The position numbers and the translations under genes were made by a program. Shown here in pieces: positions 52,169 to 60,050 of a stretch of DNA of 64,000 nucleotides; positions within the stretch are counted from its first letter, which is position 1; each line of letters starts with the position of its first letter. The DNA is from Mumia sp050632745 (GTDB lineage Bacteria > Actinomycetota > Actinomycetes > Propionibacteriales > Nocardioidaceae): NCBI RefSeq assembly GCF_050632745.1, contig NZ_JBODSD010000003.1, forward strand, positions 248,001-312,000. The letters run 5' to 3'. The notes beneath the pieces were generated by a model. That model was given only the letters and a program-made list of their open reading frames with translations. It was not told the DNA's origin and made no database searches.

Positions 52169-53059
52169 GTGCCCGAGCTGCCCGAGGTCGCCGCGCTGGT
52201 GGACGACCTGTCCCGCCGCCTGGGGGTCACCGAGGGTGAGCCCCGCGCGATCGTCGCCGCGTACCCTGCCGCGATCAGCGCCCTCAAGACGTACGACCCG
52301 CCCGTGAGCGCCCTCGCCGGGCTCGTCGTGGACGACGTGACGCGGCGCGGCAAGTTCCTCGACATCTCCGCCGGCGGGCTGCACCTGATCATCCACCTCG
52401 CCCGCGCCGGCTGGCTGCGCTGGAAGGACGAGCAGCCGAAGGCCCCGCCCCGCCCCGGTGGCGGCAAGAACCCGCTCGCGTTCCGGGTCGTGCTCGACGA
52501 CGGGTCCGGCTTCGACCTGACGGAGGCCGGCACCAAGAAGGGGCTCGCCGTCTACCTCGTCCGCGACCCTGCCGAGGTGCCGGGCGTCGCGCGCCTAGGT
52601 CCCGAGCCGCTCGACGGCGCGTTCACGATCGACGTGCTGCGCGGCATCCTCGAGTCCGCCGGCCGCTCGCAGATCAAGGGCGTGCTGCGCGACCAGTCGC
52701 AGATCGCCGGCATCGGCAACGCCTACTCCGACGAGATCCTCCACGTCGCGAAGATGTCGCCCTTCAAGCCCGCGAACACGATCGCGGGATCGGAGGAGGA
52801 CCTCACGACGCTCTACGCCGCGATCGGTACGACGCTGCGCGACGCGATCGCCCGCTCCGACGGGCTCGCGGCGTCGGAGCTCAAGAAGGAGAAGAAGTCG
52901 GGCCTTCGCGTCCACGCCCGGACCGGCGAGAAGTGCGACGTGTGCGGCGACACGATCCGCGAGGTGTCGTTCGCCGACTCGTCCCTGCAGTACTGCCCCA
53001 CCTGCCAGACCGGCGGCAAGCCGCTCGCCGACCGGCGGATGTCCAAGCTCCTGCGCTAG
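52169..53059 (+). CDS. Fpg/Nei-family DNA glycosylase
   Basis: A 296-residue base-excision repair glycosylase/AP lyase. The catalytic N-terminus is Pro-Glu after Met removal (GTG then PELPEV). The helix-two-turn-helix is QSQIAGIGNAYSDEIL. The C-terminal zinc finger is CDVCG ... CPTC. The start is fixed by the need for Pro at position 2. It resembles the MutM2-like branch rather than the mutM gene next to rnc. CACACT is 6 nt upstream of the GTG; no ribosome binding site is visible. Confidence 0.93.
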   Translation: MPELPEVAALVDDLSRRLGVTEGEPRAIVAAYPAAISALKTYDPPVSALAGLVVDDVTRRGKFLDISAGGLHLIIHLARAGWLRWKDEQPKAPPRPGGGKNPLAFRVVLDDGSGFDLTEAGTKKGLAVYLVRDPAEVPGVARLGPEPLDGAFTIDVLRGILESAGRSQIKGVLRDQSQIAGIGNAYSDEILHVAKMSPFKPANTIAGSEEDLTTLYAAIGTTLRDAIARSDGLAASELKKEKKSGLRVHARTGEKCDVCGDTIREVSFADSSLQYCPTCQTGGKPLADRRMSKLLR

Positions 53060-53078
53060 CGCGGCCGCGCCGCGCCGC

Positions 53079-53393
53079 TCAGATCAGGCGTCGTCCGGCC
53101 TGGTGCCAGGCGATGACGCCACCGGCGAGGTTCACCGCGTCGACGCCGCGCTGCTGGAGGAACCCGACCGCACGGGCGGAGCGGCCGCCGGCGTGGCAGT
53201 ACACCAGGACCTGCCCGTCGGCCGGCACCTCGTCGGCGCGCACCGCGAGCTGGCCGAGGGGGATGTGCAGCGCGCCCTCGATGTGGCCGGCCGCCCACTC
53301 GTCGTCCTCGCGGACGTCGACGACGACCAGGCCGGTCGGGAGCGGGTCGGGCACGCCGGAGACCTCGACGGTCGGGATGGTGATCTCGTCCAT
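53079..53393 (-). CDS. Single-domain rhodanese
   Basis: A 104-residue sulfurtransferase-type domain. The active-site loop is VYCHAGGRS with the catalytic Cys near residue 66. Upstream are VVVDVREDDEWAAGHIEGAL and downstream AVNLAGGVIAWH, all typical. It may act in sulfur transfer or cyanide/thiosulfate metabolism, and nothing nearby specifies the partner. GGATGGAG precedes the ATG. It is convergent with the glycosylase gene, with only 19 bp between stops. Confidence 0.92.
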   Translation of the reverse strand: MDEITIPTVEVSGVPDPLPTGLVVVDVREDDEWAAGHIEGALHIPLGQLAVRADEVPADGQVLVYCHAGGRSARAVGFLQQRGVDAVNLAGGVIAWHQAGRRLI

Positions 53394-53529
53394 GACTCCA
53401 TCCTCTCAGCCGCTTCCACACGCCCTCCGACGCGCGGCGCCACCGCCTCGGACGGGGACTCTCCCGCTGGGCGCCGTGTTCGTTAGGCTGAGGCCGCCGG
53501 GCGCGTGCCCGCTCGCCCGAGGAGGACAC

Positions 53530-54543
53530 ATGTCGCAAGGCCCGCAGGACCCCTACGGACGTCCGTACGGTTCCAACCCCGGGCAGCCCTCGGGCGGTTC
53601 CTGGGGCGCACAGCCCGGCGGTCAGCAGCCCGGGCAGCAGGGTCAGCACTGGTCCACCCCGCATGCGCCGCCGACGGCCCGCGGACGTGACCTCGAGAAG
53701 TCGTCGCCGTGGGGCATGGTCGCCGTGGTCGCGCTGGCGGTCGCCGCCGTCGTGGCGCTCGGCTACGCCGTGTACGCGTTGACGGCACGACGCGGGATCT
53801 TCGCCGACCTCTCCGACGACCCGGGCTCGGTGAGCCGCAGCGTCGCCGAGGACAGCGACGCGCTCAACACGATCCTGCTGTCCGCGACGCTGGTCGTCGT
53901 GGTGGTCGCCGTCGCGCTGTGGATCGTCGCGCTCGCCGGCGGGCGCGGCCGCACGCTGCTCGGTTGGACCGGCCTCGGCGTGGCCGTCGTCGGAGGCCTC
54001 GTCGCCGCCGGCGGAGGGGCGATGACCAGCGGGGTCGAGACCGCGAGCGAGGTCGACGACGCGGTCACCGGCTACCTGCTCGTCGGTGCCGGGATGGCCC
54101 TCGTGGCGGTCGGCTTCGTGCTCGGCATCCTCGCGCTGCTGGCGACGCGGGGCGACGCGACCGAGGAGCGCTCCGGCACGTCCGCGCACCAGTCCCCGTA
54201 CGCCGCGCAGTCGCCGTACGGTCAGCCCGGTGGCCAGCCGGGCGGTCAGCCCCAGCAGTCGCCGTACGGTCAGCCCGGTGGTCAGCCCCAGCAGTCGCCC
54301 TACGGTCAGCCCGGTGGTCAGCCGGGCGGTCAGCCCCAGCAGCCGCCGTACGGGCAGCCGGGCGGCCGGCCCCAGCAGTCGCCGTACGGGCAGCCGCAGT
54401 CCCCGTACGGTCAGCCGGGCGGTCAGCCCCAGCGCCCGCCGTACGGTCAGCCGGGCGGCCAGCCGCAGCAGCCGCCGTACGGGCAGCCGGGGCAGGGCCC
54501 CCAGCAGCCGCCGTACCCCCAGGGGCCGACCGGCGGTCACTGA
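53530..54543 (+). CDS. Multi-pass membrane protein with Gln/Pro/Gly-repeat tail
   Basis: A 337-residue protein. The Gly/Gln-rich N-terminus (residues 1-55) and a long tail of YGQPGGQPQQ repeats (about 225-337) flank four predicted transmembrane helices (GMVAVVALAVAAVVALGYAV, TLVVVVVAVALWIVALAGG, TGLGVAVVGGLVAAGGGA, LVGAGMALVAVGFVLGILAL). The tail is encoded by 24- and 33-bp tandem DNA repeats (54220-54530) and is probably variable in length. I do not recognise a function. GGAGG precedes the ATG. Confidence 0.85.
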   Translation: MSQGPQDPYGRPYGSNPGQPSGGSWGAQPGGQQPGQQGQHWSTPHAPPTARGRDLEKSSPWGMVAVVALAVAAVVALGYAVYALTARRGIFADLSDDPGSVSRSVAEDSDALNTILLSATLVVVVVAVALWIVALAGGRGRTLLGWTGLGVAVVGGLVAAGGGAMTSGVETASEVDDAVTGYLLVGAGMALVAVGFVLGILALLATRGDATEERSGTSAHQSPYAAQSPYGQPGGQPGGQPQQSPYGQPGGQPQQSPYGQPGGQPGGQPQQPPYGQPGGRPQQSPYGQPQSPYGQPGGQPQRPPYGQPGGQPQQPPYGQPGQGPQQPPYPQGPTGGH

Positions 54544-54588
54544 CCCGTCCGCCTCGCCCGACCCACCAACACCTCAGGAGAACCCGCC

Positions 54589-55449
54589 ATGGGCAAGAAG
54601 TCGCGCCGCCGCGTCAAGCCGGAGAAGGTCGAGCGGATGCCGTTCCGCGCGCGGACCTTCGAAGGGCTCCCCGGCGAGTGCGACTGGGTGGCGCTGCGCG
54701 AGTTCGTGCCTGCGGCCACCGCGTCCGTCGCGCTCCGCGGGGACGTCGCCGCAGACACGAGGGTCCGTGTCTGCACGCTCCTCCCGGCTGCCGCGGCCGG
54801 CCTCGTCCGTCCTGACGGCGAGATGTGGGTCGGTCTGCAGGTGACGCACAACTTCGGCGACGTGAGCCGGGACCTCGCGGCGGTCGTCGAGCGCGGTCTC
54901 GAGACCGAGCCGGGCTCCGAGATCGTCATCCCCGACCCCGGCGTCGGTCCGCGGCTCCAGGACCTGGTCGACCCCGAGTCCGACTTCCCGGTCGACGTGC
55001 AGGAGGGCTTCGACTTCTGGACCGCCGGCGTCGACGACACGTCCGACGCGGTGGCCGCCGGGATCGAGCAGGCCAACGAGCTCGCGACCCCGACCGAGCG
55101 GCTCTCCGAGGTCGACGCGGCGTACTGGACGCAGCTCGGCGAGCGCCAGTTCCTGCGCTGGGTGATGCCCCACGACGAGGACGCGCTGCTCACCGCCCTC
55201 GCCCGGCTCCACGTCGCCGGTGACGACCGGCTCGACGACGACGTACGCCTGATCGGCTCGTTCCGGGCGCACGGCCTGCTGGTCCCCGTATGGGAGATGC
55301 TCGAGCCCACGCCCGCGACCGCGCTGGAGGGACCGGCGGCCGCTTTCCAGACCCGTCTGAACGAGGCGCTAGCCGACTCGACGCCGCTCACGAGCGAGCA
55401 GCGAGGGGCACGGAACGGCCTCGCGAACCGCCAGATCACCGTGCGCTGA
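54589..55449 (+). CDS. DUF5926 family protein
   Basis: A 286-residue protein typical of actinobacteria. The diagnostic start is RTFEGLPGECDWVALREFVP. Conserved LQVTHNFGDVSRDLAAVV and PTERLSEVDAAYW follow. Relatives in Streptomyces carry a SEC-C zinc motif near the terminus; none is visible here, and the N-terminus is only a basic MGKKSRRRVKPEKVER stretch. The function is unknown. AGGAG precedes the ATG. It may be co-transcribed with the repeat-tail membrane protein 45 nt upstream. Confidence 0.85.
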   Translation: MGKKSRRRVKPEKVERMPFRARTFEGLPGECDWVALREFVPAATASVALRGDVAADTRVRVCTLLPAAAAGLVRPDGEMWVGLQVTHNFGDVSRDLAAVVERGLETEPGSEIVIPDPGVGPRLQDLVDPESDFPVDVQEGFDFWTAGVDDTSDAVAAGIEQANELATPTERLSEVDAAYWTQLGERQFLRWVMPHDEDALLTALARLHVAGDDRLDDDVRLIGSFRAHGLLVPVWEMLEPTPATALEGPAAAFQTRLNEALADSTPLTSEQRGARNGLANRQITVR

Positions 55450-55540
55450 GGCCCTGGTCGCGGGTCACTCCGCGCAGGGTGATCCAGGTCACGAAGTTGA
55501 CACTTGAACGAGTGTTCAGGATGCCCTAGAGTCTTCGTCA

Positions 55541-55587
55541 GACCCCGGTCGTTGCTGTATCCCCCGTCAGCAGCGGTCGGGGTCTTC
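55541..55587 (+). ncRNA. Hairpin RNA of unknown role (candidate sRNA or terminator)
   Basis: GACCCCGGTCGTTGCTG (55541-55557) pairs with CAGCAGCGGTCGGGGTC (55571-55587) at 14 of 17 positions (more with G-U), followed by TTCCCATTCCC. TAGAGT lies about 9 nt upstream, so a very short RNA consisting almost only of this hairpin is possible. Alternatively it terminates the DUF5926 transcript. Confidence 0.4.
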
Positions 55588-55670
55588 CCATTCCCTGCGC
55601 GATGCTCGGATGCCCTCGGCGGAGGGGTGCGCTGCCCTCGCGATCGGGCCTGCGTGCTAGCCTCGGCGGC

Positions 55671-55730
55671 ATGATGAGCGGGCGATTTTATGGGCGCGAC
55701 GTGCTGGTGCAGCCAGCGGTCGGCGCCTGA
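55671..55730 (+). CDS. Leader peptide of the DAHP synthase attenuator
   Basis: A 19-residue reading frame MMSGRFYGRDVLVQPAVGA ending 111 nt before the DAHP synthase gene. The Phe-Tyr pair is encoded by TTT TAT, codons that are extremely rare in this GC-rich genome. That makes the ribosome a sensor for charged tRNA-Phe and tRNA-Tyr. TAGCCT lies 7 nt before the ATG, so the transcript is probably leaderless. Known principle: ribosome-mediated attenuation of aromatic biosynthesis genes. Application here is inference from codons and structure. Confidence 0.75.
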   Translation: MMSGRFYGRDVLVQPAVGA

Positions 55731-55786
55731 CCAACCGACCCGCTCAAGCCAAGCCAGCACAGGCACGGACCACACGGTCCGTGCCT
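55701..55786 (+). promoter_or_regulatory. Transcription attenuator upstream of DAHP synthase
   Basis: The terminator stem is AGGCACGGACC (55761-55771) with GGTCCGTGCCT (55776-55786) and an ACAC loop, followed by TTCGTCATT. Competing pairings are GTGCTGG (55701-55707) with CCAGCAC (55754-55760), GCTGG with CCAGC around 55703-55717, and GGTCGG (55718-55723) with CCGACC (55735-55740). The first strand of these overlaps the end of the leader peptide, which is the layout of a ribosome-controlled attenuator. Confidence 0.75.
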
Positions 55787-55841
55787 TTCGTCATTCGTGG
55801 CGGTGCCGGCTCAGGATCGGCGCCGCCGAGAGGAAGCGCCG

Positions 55842-56942
55842 ATGTCCAGCACCACCACCCCTCGTACGACCGCTGCTGCGCGACCGCGGACCAGCGACCT
55901 GCGCGTCCGTACGCTCGAGCCGCTCGAACCGCCCCGCGACGTCGTGGCGTCCCGCCCGCTCGGCGACGCGGCCGCCGACCTCGTCGCGCGCTCGCGTGAC
56001 GCCGCCGCCGCGATCATGTCCGGAGCCGACGACCGCCTCCTGGTCCTCGTCGGGCCCTGCTCGATCCACGACCCGAGCGCCGCGCTCGACTACGCGCACC
56101 GGCTCGCCCCGCTCCGGGAGGCGTACGCCGACGAGCTCGAGATCGTGATGCGGGTCTACTTCGAGAAGCCGCGCACGACCATCGGCTGGAAGGGCCTCAT
56201 CAACGACCCCGGCATGGACGAGACGTACGACGTACGCCGCGGGCTGCGGCTGGCCCGCTCGGTCCTGCTCGACGTGCTCGCGACCGGCCTGCCGGCGGGG
56301 ACGGAGCTCCTCGAGCCGACGAGCCCGCAGTACCTCGCCGACGCCGTCTCGTGGGGCGCGATCGGCGCGCGGACCCCCGAGAGCCAGGTCCACCGTCAGA
56401 TGGTGTCGGGCCTGTCGATGCCGGTCGGGTTCAAGAACGCGACGGACGGGTCGGTCCAGGCGGCGATCGACGGCTGCCGGGCCGCGGAGGCGGAGCAGAC
56501 GTTCTTCGGGATCGACGGCGACGGGCGCGCGTGCGCGGTCTCGACCAGCGGCAACCCGGACTGCCACGTGATCCTGCGCGGCGGCCACTCCGGACCCAAC
56601 TACGGCGCCGAGTCGCGTCGTACGGCCCTCGCGCTGCTCGAGAGGGCCGGCATGCCGCAGCGGCTCGTCGTCGACGCCAGCCACGGCAACTCCGGCAAGG
56701 ACCACGTGCGACAGGCGGCGGTCGTCCGCGAGCTGGCCCACGACGTCGCGGCCGGCGACCGTGGGATCGGCGGCGTGATGATGGAGAGCTTCCTCGTCCC
56801 GGGCAAGCAGGCACCGGCGCCGGACGGGCTCGTCTACGGGCAGAGCGTGACCGACGCGTGCATCGGCTGGGACGTGACCGCCGACCTGCTCGAGGAGCTG
56901 GCGACCGCATCAGCGGCACGGCGGGCTGGGAACGGGGCCTAG
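55842..56942 (+). CDS. 3-deoxy-7-phosphoheptulonate (DAHP) synthase, class I
   Basis: The first enzyme of the shikimate pathway, joining phosphoenolpyruvate and erythrose-4-phosphate. The 366-residue protein is the AroF/G/H-type class I form: LVLVGPCSIHDPSAALDYAH, MRVYFEKPRTTIGWKG, GARTPESQVHRQM and VGFKNATDG, with metal ligands in DASHGNSGKDH. Many actinobacteria use the class II enzyme, so this is probably the Tyr- or Phe-regulated isozyme. GAGAGG precedes the ATG. The leader upstream predicts control by Phe/Tyr supply. Confidence 0.95.
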   Translation: MSSTTTPRTTAAARPRTSDLRVRTLEPLEPPRDVVASRPLGDAAADLVARSRDAAAAIMSGADDRLLVLVGPCSIHDPSAALDYAHRLAPLREAYADELEIVMRVYFEKPRTTIGWKGLINDPGMDETYDVRRGLRLARSVLLDVLATGLPAGTELLEPTSPQYLADAVSWGAIGARTPESQVHRQMVSGLSMPVGFKNATDGSVQAAIDGCRAAEAEQTFFGIDGDGRACAVSTSGNPDCHVILRGGHSGPNYGAESRRTALALLERAGMPQRLVVDASHGNSGKDHVRQAAVVRELAHDVAAGDRGIGGVMMESFLVPGKQAPAPDGLVYGQSVTDACIGWDVTADLLEELATASAARRAGNGA

Positions 56943-56950
56943 GCTGGAAA

Positions 56951-56966
56951 CCTACCCCCGGGTAGG
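56951..56966 (+). terminator. Short hairpin after DAHP synthase
   Basis: CCTACCC (56951-56957) pairs with GGGTAGG (56960-56966) 8 nt after the stop. The loop is only 2 nt, so the innermost pair must open. It is a weak terminator candidate. Confidence 0.45.
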
Positions 56967-56970
56967 CGGC

Positions 56971-56984
56971 TAAGCGTCCGCTTA
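56971..56984 (+). promoter_or_regulatory. Palindromic operator upstream of the acyl-CoA dehydrogenase operon
   Basis: TAAGCG-TC-CGCTTA is a perfect 14-bp dyad located 47 nt before the first acyl-CoA dehydrogenase gene, close to a promoter-like TACGCT (56986-56991). It has the size and symmetry of a TetR-family site. The regulator is not identified. Confidence 0.5.
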
Positions 56985-57030
56985 CCTACGCTGGGTCCCA
57001 ACACATGTCGTACGCCACAGGAGAGCGAAC

Positions 57031-58206
57031 ATGAGGCTCGCGCTGACAGCGGAGGACGCGCAGCTCCAGCAGGAGCTGCGAGAGTTCTTCACCACCAAGG
57101 TCCCGCAGGAGATCCGCGACACCGTTCGCGGTGGTGGGGAGCTCACCAAGGAGCAGATCATCGAGGCCCAGCGGGTGCTGAACGCGGGCGGCTACGCCGT
57201 CCCGAACTGGCCCGTGGAGTGGGGCGGCAAGGGCTGGACGCCGCTGCAGCGCCACATCTGGCTCGACGAGATGCAGACCGCCGGCGTCCCGGCTCCGCTC
57301 GCGTTCAATGCCAGCATGGTGGGCCCCGTGATCGCGACCTTCGGCTCGCAGGAGCAGAAGGAGCGCTTCCTCCCCGCGACGGCGAACCTCGACATCTGGT
57401 GGTGCCAGGGCTTCTCCGAGCCCGACGCCGGCTCCGACCTCGCGTCGCTGCGCACCACGGCGGTCCGCGACGGCGACGAGTGGGTCGTCAACGGGCAGAA
57501 GACGTGGACCACCCTCGGCCAGTACGCCGACTGGATCTTCTGCCTCGTCCGCACGAACCCCGATGCGCCGAAGCGGCAGCAGGGCATCTCCTTCCTGCTG
57601 TTCGAGATGTCGACGCCGGGCGTGACGGTCCGTCCGATCAAGCTGATCGACGGGTCGTACGAGGTCAACGAGGTCTTCTTCGACAACGTGCGGGTCCCCG
57701 CGGACCAGCTCGTCGGTGAGGAGAACCACGGCTGGGACTACGCGAAGTTCCTCCTCGGCAACGAGCGCGACGGCATCGGCGCGACCGGCAGCACCAAGCT
57801 GCGTCTGCAGGTGCTCAAGGAGCACGCCTCGGTGCCACTGGCCGACGGCAGCCGCCCGATCGACGACCCGGCTGTGGCGACCCGCTTCGCGTCGCTGGAG
57901 AACCAGCTGCTCGCGCTCGAGCTGACCGCGCTGCGCGTGGCCGGCGCCTCGAAGGACGGCAAGCCGGACCCGGTCTCGTCGATCCTCAAGCTTCGCGGCT
58001 CGGTGCTCAACCAGGAGGTCAGCGAGCTGGCCGTCGACATCGCCGGCGGGGACGTCCTCGCCGCCGGTGCCGGTGACGACTCCGACGTCCCGGAGTGGGC
58101 CGGCCGCTCGGTGCCGACGTACCTGAACCTCCGCAAGGTGTCGATCTACGGTGGGTCCAACGAGGTCCAGCGCACGATCATCGCCGGCACGATCCTGGGA
58201 CTGTGA
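57031..58206 (+). CDS. Acyl-CoA dehydrogenase, PimC-like large subunit
   Basis: A 391-residue acyl-CoA dehydrogenase of the heteromeric alpha2beta2 class (PimC/FadE28-29-like). FAD-binding signatures are WWCQGFSEPDAGSDLASLRT and GQKTWTTLGQYADW. The C-terminal segment is VSIYGGSNEVQRTIIAGTI. A glycine replaces the catalytic glutamate found at that site in MCAD-type enzymes (YEG). An alternative base may be the Glu in GNERDGIG, as in isovaleryl-CoA dehydrogenase. Partner gene 9 nt downstream. AGGAGAG precedes the ATG. Confidence 0.9.
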   Translation: MRLALTAEDAQLQQELREFFTTKVPQEIRDTVRGGGELTKEQIIEAQRVLNAGGYAVPNWPVEWGGKGWTPLQRHIWLDEMQTAGVPAPLAFNASMVGPVIATFGSQEQKERFLPATANLDIWWCQGFSEPDAGSDLASLRTTAVRDGDEWVVNGQKTWTTLGQYADWIFCLVRTNPDAPKRQQGISFLLFEMSTPGVTVRPIKLIDGSYEVNEVFFDNVRVPADQLVGEENHGWDYAKFLLGNERDGIGATGSTKLRLQVLKEHASVPLADGSRPIDDPAVATRFASLENQLLALELTALRVAGASKDGKPDPVSSILKLRGSVLNQEVSELAVDIAGGDVLAAGAGDDSDVPEWAGRSVPTYLNLRKVSIYGGSNEVQRTIIAGTILGL

Positions 58207-58215
58207 GGGACTGAC

Positions 58216-59352
58216 ATGGATTTCACCTACGACACCGAGCAGCTCGCGCTGCGCGACGCGGTCCGCGGCATCCTCGGCGAGTCCGCCGGCAACCGCGAGA
58301 AGATCACCTCCACCGAGCCCGGCTGGGACCGTGAGGTCTGGGGCAAGCTCGCCGAGATGGGCCTGCTGGGCCTCCCGTTCGACGAGGCGTACGACGGTGC
58401 CGGGGCCGGCGCGGTCGAGGTCGGGATCGTCGCCCAGGAGATCGGCCGCGTGCTGGCGCCGGAGCCGTTCATCGACGTCGTGGTCGGCGCTGGCGAGCTG
58501 ATCGCCGACGCGGGCACCGACGAGCAGAAGCAGGAGCTGCTGCCGAAGATCGCCGCCGGCGAGCTGATCGCCGTGATCGCGCACAGCGAGGCGCGCGCGC
58601 CGCACGGCACCGTCGCGTACGGCGTGACTGCCACCCCGTCGGAGGACGGCTGGACGCTCGACGGCGTCAAGGAGCCGGTCCGCCACGGTGGCGTCGCCGA
58701 CGTCCTCGTGGTGAGCGCGAAGGACGGCGACACGACGCGTCTGTTCGTGGTCGACGCCACCGCCGACGGCGTCACGCGCACGACCTACGCGACGCCGGAC
58801 GACTCGTACGCTGCGCGCGTCGTCTTCGCCGGCGCTGCGGCGACCCCGCTCGGCGAGGCCGGGGAGGATGGGCTTGCCGGCGAGGACGTGCTCGCGGCCG
58901 CGTTCACGCGCCTGCAGACGGCGTACGGCTCCGAGGCGATCGGCGCGATGGAGATCTCGGTCGAGACCACCGTCGGCTACCTCAAGACGCGCAAGCAGTT
59001 CGGCGTCACGCTGTCGAAGTTCCAAGCGCTGACGTTCCGCGCGGCGGACATGTACACCTCGCTCGAGCTTGCCCGCTCGATCTCGCTGTGGGCGACGATG
59101 TCGCTCGCCGAGAACGGGCCCGACGCGCTCGTGGCGTCGCGCCTGCAGGCCGAGATCGGCCGCACCGCGCGCCACATCAGCCAGGAGTCGATCCAGCTCC
59201 ACGGCGGCATCGGCGTGACGGCGGAGTACTCGATCAGCCACTACGCCGCGCGCCTGACGGTCCTCGACCGCACGCTCGGCAACGAGGCGTACCACCTCGG
59301 TCAGATCGCGGGCGGCATCCCCGACCGCGGCATCGTCGAGCTGCTGCACTGA
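58216..59352 (+). CDS. Acyl-CoA dehydrogenase, PimD-like partner subunit
   Basis: A 378-residue, more diverged acyl-CoA dehydrogenase (FTYDTEQLALRDAVRGILGE, LKTRKQFGVTLSKFQALTFR, QLHGGIGVTAEYSISHYAAR). In alpha2beta2 complexes such a subunit completes the FAD site but usually lacks the catalytic base. No catalytic glutamate is evident here. It lies 9 nt after its partner and is almost certainly co-translated with it. Substrates in known systems are steroid side chains or dicarboxylic acyl-CoAs; here the substrate is unknown. Confidence 0.88.
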   Translation: MDFTYDTEQLALRDAVRGILGESAGNREKITSTEPGWDREVWGKLAEMGLLGLPFDEAYDGAGAGAVEVGIVAQEIGRVLAPEPFIDVVVGAGELIADAGTDEQKQELLPKIAAGELIAVIAHSEARAPHGTVAYGVTATPSEDGWTLDGVKEPVRHGGVADVLVVSAKDGDTTRLFVVDATADGVTRTTYATPDDSYAARVVFAGAAATPLGEAGEDGLAGEDVLAAAFTRLQTAYGSEAIGAMEISVETTVGYLKTRKQFGVTLSKFQALTFRAADMYTSLELARSISLWATMSLAENGPDALVASRLQAEIGRTARHISQESIQLHGGIGVTAEYSISHYAARLTVLDRTLGNEAYHLGQIAGGIPDRGIVELLH

Positions 59353-59382
59353 CGTCTCGCGGGCCGGCGTCACGCCCGGTCG

Positions 59383-59458
59383 CGCACCAGGCCACGTCCG
59401 CTACCACGAAGCCACGGCTACAACCCACGCTTCGTGCTAGCAGGCGTGGCTTGCTGCG
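59383..59458. repeat. 76-bp palindrome before the lipoprotein gene
   Basis: Arms 59383-59412 and 59429-59458 are complementary at 25 of 30 positions, with a perfect 8-bp tip CACGAAGC/GCTTCGTG and a 16-nt loop. It differs in sequence from family A. It ends just before a promoter-like TAGGGT (59462-59467), so it could either terminate the upstream operon or overlap the -35 region of the next gene. Confidence 0.75.
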
Positions 59459-59473
59459 TTCTAGGGTCCGTGC

Positions 59474-59959
59474 ATGGGACAGCTTCGTACGGCGTGGGCG
59501 GCAGTGCCGCTCGCGCTCCTGATGGCCTGCGGCTCCGGCGCCGAGGAAGGCGACGTCCTGGCGTGCACGATGATCGGCTCGTCGGCCGGGATCGGTGTCA
59601 CGGTCGAGCAGCCACTCGCGGCGCAGGCCGACACGGTCCGGCTCGAGACGTGCTGGGGCGAGGAGTGCGTCGCCGCGGAGGCGCCGCTCTACCCGGGCAC
59701 GACCGTCGTCGACGAAGGCTGCGACGGCGACGAGCCCGAGGCGGCGTGCAGCGCGTCGTCCACGCCCGACGGCACGATGCAGGGGTTCGTCGACGTCGCG
59801 GAACTCCCCGCCGACGAGGTGGAGGTCACCGCGATCGTCCAGCATCGTGACGGCACGGAGGCGCACCGGGCCGTCGTACGCACCACCGCCGCGCCGACGT
59901 ACCCGAACGGCAAGCACTGCGATCCGGGCGCGAACCAGGCCCAGATCACGCTCCCCTGA
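59474..59959 (+). CDS. Small secreted lipoprotein of unknown function
   Basis: A 161-residue protein with a lipobox (LALLMACGSG, Cys19), so likely anchored to the outer face of the membrane. The mature part is acidic and has six more cysteines in pairs (VLACTM, LETCWGEECVA, EGCDGDEPEAACS, KHCDPG), suggesting disulfides. No family is recognised. TAGGGT lies 6 nt before the ATG with no Shine-Dalgarno sequence. A 76-bp palindrome abuts the promoter. Confidence 0.8.
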   Translation: MGQLRTAWAAVPLALLMACGSGAEEGDVLACTMIGSSAGIGVTVEQPLAAQADTVRLETCWGEECVAAEAPLYPGTTVVDEGCDGDEPEAACSASSTPDGTMQGFVDVAELPADEVEVTAIVQHRDGTEAHRAVVRTTAAPTYPNGKHCDPGANQAQITLP

Positions 59960-60050
59960 GCCTCCGCTACGGTCCCGCCGCGGCCCGGCTCCGTACAGCG
60001 TGGACGCCGAGGTCGTACGCCCCTCATGCGGCGGGCAGTCAGCGTCGGTC

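Larger units (their letters stand above)
55450..55841 (+). promoter_or_regulatory. 392-bp intergenic region with two RNA-level control elements
   Basis: This gap between DUF5926 and DAHP synthase contains, in order, a TGAAC-GAGT-GTTCA palindrome (55504-55517), TAGAGT at 55527-55532 (a possible -10), a large hairpin (55541-55587), a second promoter-like TAGCCT (55658-55663), a 19-codon leader peptide, alternative stems and a terminator. No other coding frame is convincing. Confidence 0.7.
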
